Below are positions 5,991-8,223 of a stretch of DNA of 8,223 nt, piece by piece. The DNA comes from Streptomyces speibonae. Its GTDB lineage: Bacteria; Actinomycetota; Actinomycetes; Streptomycetales; Streptomycetaceae. Position 1 is the first letter of the stretch. Each line of letters opens with the position of its first letter. The notes below the pieces were generated by a model. The model was not told where the DNA came from. It saw nothing but the letters and a program-made list of their open reading frames with translations, and searched no databases. A program made the position numbers and the translations under genes. The stretch spans positions 9,480-17,702 of the forward strand of contig KL568576.1 of assembly GCA_000715605.1 (NCBI GenBank). The letters are read 5' to 3'.

Positions 5991-6050
5991 GTCCTTCCCC
6001 GTCCTTCCCTGTCCTACCGCGTGCTTCCGCGTGCTTCCGCGTCTCCGCGT
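5991..6050. repeat. 10-bp tandem repeats in the leader of the MerR-PP2C gene
   Basis: Six successive 10-base units on the plus strand read GTCCTTCCCC / GTCCTTCCCT / GTCCTACCGC / GTGCTTCCGC / GTGCTTCCGC / GTCTCCGCGT; the last is degenerate. On the coding (minus) strand the units nearest the gene contain GGAAGGAC, so each carries a Shine-Dalgarno-like core and the first supplies the AAGGA for ATG 5984. The period is close to one DNA helical turn. It occupies most of the gap between the kinase stop and the MerR-PP2C start. Confidence 0.8.
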
Positions 6051-6098
6051 TCCGCCACCGATGCTGGGGCTTCCCCGAAGGTGAAGGTCAAGCGTGGT

Positions 6099-7583
6099 TC
6101 ATCCGTGGTGCGGCGGAAGGAGGATACGGAACGTGGCGCCCTCGCCCGGGGCCGTACTCAGCTCCACCCGGCCGTGGTGGGCCGTCACCAGGGACCGTAC
6201 GATCGCCAGCCCCAGGCCCGCGCCCCCGTCCCCGGTGCGCCCGCGGGCGGCGTCGGCGCGGTAGAAGCGGTCGAAGACACGGGCGGCCTGGCCGGCGGAC
6301 ATGCCCGGGCCCTCGTCGTGCAGTTCCAGGACGGCCAGCCCGTCGCGCGTGCCGACCCCGATACGGACCGGGGTGCCGGCCGGGGTGTGGGCGACCGCGT
6401 TGCCGACCAGGTTCGACGTCACCTGCCGTAGCTTCGCCTCGTCGCCCAGCACCGGCGCGCCGCCGGGCGGGCCGCCGCCGGGCCCGGTCAGGGTCACCGG
6501 CCGCCCGGGGTCGAGGGCGCGCAGGTCGTGCAGCGCGTCGGCGGCCAGGGTGCGCAGGTCCATGGGGGTGAGCCGCAGCGGCGGGTTCGCGGCGGACGCG
6601 GGCTCGTCGAGCCGGGCGAGCAGCAGCAGGTCCTCGACCAGCCGGATCAGCCGTCCCGCCTCCCGCTCGACCCGGCCCATCGCGGCGTCGACATCGGCGC
6701 GTTCGGGCATGCCGCCCATCCGGTACAGCTCGGTGAACCCCTTGATGCCGAACAGCGGGGTACGCAGCTCATGGCTGGCGTCCGCGAGGAAGCGGCGCAT
6801 CTGCTCCGCCGCGGCCGCCCGGGCGGCGTCGCCCTCCTCGATCCGGTCCAGCATGCCGTTGAGCACCCCGGTCAGCCGGCCCAGCTCGGTGCGCGGGTCG
6901 GCGGGCCCGGGCACCCGGCTGGACAGGTCGCCGTCCGCGATGGCCGCCGCGGTGGTCTCGATCCGCCGCAGCGGACGCAGCCCGACCCCCACCGCGAACC
7001 AGCCCGCCGCGCCGAGCAGCACCAGCACGAGCGTGTTGATCACCAGCACCCGCGTGCCGAGCTGCCGGATCGTCGCGTCGACCTGGGCGAGCGAACCGGC
7101 GACCACGACGCTCCCCCCGTCCGCCTCCGGTCCTTCGAGCGGCAGGGCGACCGCCCGCCAGGCCGGTCCGCCGTCCCGGGCGGGCACCTCGAAGGCCCGC
7201 CCGTCGCGCGCGGCGACGGCCGCCGAGTCCAGCTCCGGCAGGACCGGGGGGTTCGCCACGGCCGGCCGGACCGTGCGCCGTTCACGGCCGTCCGGGTCCA
7301 GGTGGACGACATGGATGTCGCCGGTCAGCCGCTGCTCCACGCTCTGCCGCGCCTGCGGGGTCAGGTCACGCGCCAGGTCGGCCAGGCCGGCGAAGCGCGA
7401 GGTGACCGTGGCGGCGGTGCGCAGCCGGTCGTCCAGCTGCCCGACCAGGTCCCGTTGCAGCAGCGTCACCACCAGCGCGCTGCCGCCGAGCAGCGCCATC
7501 ACGAGCAGCGCCAGCGAGATCGCCAGCAGCCTCCCGCGCAGCGAGACCCGGCCGCGCAGCGCCCCCACCCCGCCCCACCTCAC
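6099..7583 (-). CDS. Membrane sensor histidine kinase with HAMP domain
   Basis: A 494-residue class I kinase, partner of the overlapping response regulator. TM1 spans about 19-42 and TM2 about 179-201, enclosing an extracytoplasmic sensor of about 135 residues with no recognisable ligand fold. HAMP is about 202-255 (GLRPLRRIE, IADGDLSSRV). The HisKA domain has the H-box FLADASHELRTPLFGIKGF with phospho-acceptor His271. The ATPase domain shows the N-box NLVGNAVAHTP (391-401), G1 DEGPGM (423-428), F-box VFDRFYR (437-443) and G2 GAGLGLAIV (454-462). All catalytic motifs are intact. Start GTG 7583 overlaps the regulator's TGA as GTGA, a 4-base overlap that implies translational coupling. The Pro after the H-box Thr is the phosphatase-competent arrangement usual for HK1 kinases. 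The signal cannot be named. Confidence 0.95.
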   Translation of the reverse strand: MRWGGVGALRGRVSLRGRLLAISLALLVMALLGGSALVVTLLQRDLVGQLDDRLRTAATVTSRFAGLADLARDLTPQARQSVEQRLTGDIHVVHLDPDGRERRTVRPAVANPPVLPELDSAAVAARDGRAFEVPARDGGPAWRAVALPLEGPEADGGSVVVAGSLAQVDATIRQLGTRVLVINTLVLVLLGAAGWFAVGVGLRPLRRIETTAAAIADGDLSSRVPGPADPRTELGRLTGVLNGMLDRIEEGDAARAAAAEQMRRFLADASHELRTPLFGIKGFTELYRMGGMPERADVDAAMGRVEREAGRLIRLVEDLLLLARLDEPASAANPPLRLTPMDLRTLAADALHDLRALDPGRPVTLTGPGGGPPGGAPVLGDEAKLRQVTSNLVGNAVAHTPAGTPVRIGVGTRDGLAVLELHDEGPGMSAGQAARVFDRFYRADAARGRTGDGGAGLGLAIVRSLVTAHHGRVELSTAPGEGATFRILLPPHHG

Positions 7584-8203
7584 GGCCGGGGCCTGCGCAG
7601 CACGTACCCGGTGCCGCGCACCGTGTGGATGAGCTTCGGGTCGTCCTGGTCCACCTTGCGGCGCAGATAGCTGATGTAGGAGGCGACGATGCTGTCGTCA
7701 CCGCCGAAGTCGTAGTGCCAGACCAGTTCCAGCAGCTGGGCCTTCGACAGCACCTGACCGGCGTTCTCCATCAGCACCCGCAGCAGGCTGAACTCGGTCG
7801 GCGAGAGCTGCACCGGCCGCCCGTCCCGCATCACCTGGTGGCTGTCGGGGTCCAGCTCCAGCGTCCCGACGACCAGCCGCCCGTCCGCCGGACGGCCGCC
7901 GGTGCGGCGCAGGATGGCGCGGATGCGCAGCACCAGCTCCTCCAGGTTGAACGGCTTGGTCAGATAGTCGTCACCGCCCGCCCTGAGCCCGCCGATCCGG
8001 TCCTCGGGCGCGTCCCTGGCGGTGAGGAACAGCACCGGCGGATGCCCCGGAGGCGCGGCGGAGTGCTGCTCGCGCAGCCGCCGTACCACCTCGAAGCCGT
8101 CGAAGTCCGGCAGCATCACGTCCAGCACGATCAGGTCCGGGCGCCGCTCCCGCACCGCCGCCAGCGCCTCCGCCCCCGTCTCCACCGGCACCACGTCGAA
8201 CTC
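7580..8203 (-). CDS. OmpR/PhoB-family response regulator, 5' end missing
   Basis: A partial protein of 207 visible residues. The receiver domain starts mid-way at EFDVVPVETGAEAL. The phospho-acceptor Asp is in LIVLDVMLPDFDGFEVV (residue 28 of the visible part), the Thr switch is in VLFLTARD, and the conserved Lys is in YLTKPF. The C-terminal winged-helix domain (about the last 95 residues) has the PhoB-type strings LSPTEFSLLRVL, SYISYLRRKVD and HTVRGTGYVLR. About 30-40 N-terminal residues, including the acidic pair that binds Mg, are lost at the contig end, where adapter sequence replaces genomic DNA. An ATG-led alternative reading in another frame (MCIRDR...) is an adapter artefact. It is the first gene of a regulator-kinase operon; its promoter lies outside the window. 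Confidence 0.95.
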   Translation of the reverse strand, partial: EFDVVPVETGAEALAAVRERRPDLIVLDVMLPDFDGFEVVRRLREQHSAAPPGHPPVLFLTARDAPEDRIGGLRAGGDDYLTKPFNLEELVLRIRAILRRTGGRPADGRLVVGTLELDPDSHQVMRDGRPVQLSPTEFSLLRVLMENAGQVLSKAQLLELVWHYDFGGDDSIVASYISYLRRKVDQDDPKLIHTVRGTGYVLRRPRP

Positions 8204-8223
8204 TGTCTCTTATACACATCTCT
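8203..8223. other. Residual Nextera (Tn5 mosaic end) sequencing adapter
   Basis: Positions 8203-8221 are CTGTCTCTTATACACATCT, the reverse complement of the 19-base Tn5 mosaic end used in Nextera tagmentation libraries, followed by two more bases. It interrupts the response regulator mid-receiver domain at a contig end. It is library-preparation sequence, not a biological Tn5 element. The first base (8203) may be shared with the genome. Confidence 0.96.

Noticed and set aside
4995..6431. 478-codon plus-strand open frame
   Set aside because: It is the reverse-strand shadow of the MerR-PP2C and kinase genes; Arg/Gly/Gln-rich and without domains.
6301..7632. 443-codon plus-strand frame rich in Ser, Arg and Pro
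   Set aside because: It is antisense to the histidine kinase, whose motifs are all intact in the minus frame.
7971..8219. Minus-strand frame beginning MCIRDR
   Set aside because: Its start codon and first residues are encoded by the Nextera adapter, and the rest is an out-of-frame reading of the response regulator.
1..8223. CRISPR arrays, tRNA or rRNA genes
   Set aside because: No regularly spaced repeats with unique spacers, no cloverleaf-like segments and no rRNA-like sequence were seen on either strand. The 10-bp array at 5991-6050 has no spacers.

Overview
The window is very GC-rich, with strong third-position G/C bias and Shine-Dalgarno-led starts. The gene families (MerR-PP2C fusion, OmpR-type two-component pair, TetR-controlled class A flavin monooxygenase, IS5- and IS630-type transposase relics) point to a Streptomyces-like actinomycete. 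It reads as the end of a draft contig: the last 21 bases carry a Nextera transposon mosaic end, not genomic DNA, and the last gene is cut by it.

Layout. Positions 1-242 hold a duplicated GC-rich palindromic element and no convincing gene. Positions 243-2293 hold a divergent pair: a TetR-family repressor on the minus strand and an SGNH/GDSL hydrolase on the plus strand, with A/T-rich palindromes between them that look like operator and promoter. Positions 2294-2617 are a decayed IS5-family element with two frameshifts and a large internal deletion. A 15-bp-arm inverted repeat follows, then an intact class A FAD monooxygenase (2675-4195) with a C-terminal thioredoxin-like domain. Positions 4196-4910 are a gene graveyard: a frameshifted piece of an NADPH-dependent FMN reductase on the plus strand and a frameshifted piece of an IS630-type transposase on the minus strand.

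From 4911 to the right end everything is on the minus strand and looks like ordinary signalling genes. An OmpR/PhoB response regulator (5' end missing) overlaps a HAMP-containing sensor histidine kinase by 4 bases. After a 114-base gap, which includes a run of 10-bp tandem repeats, comes a MerR-PP2C fusion protein that has a second well-placed ribosome binding site and ATG at the start of its phosphatase domain.

How it may work together (inference). The left half looks like a small inducible catabolic or detoxification cassette: repressor, esterase-like hydrolase, flavin monooxygenase and a dead flavin reductase, eroded by two insertion sequences. The right half is a signal transduction block: sensor kinase, response regulator, and a regulator/phosphatase hybrid. 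The most interesting items are the MerR-PP2C gene with its possible internal start and repeat-rich leader, the SGNH hydrolase that lacks the usual block III Asn, and the TetR/hydrolase/monooxygenase cassette with its palindromic control region. None of these proves a new system from sequence alone.
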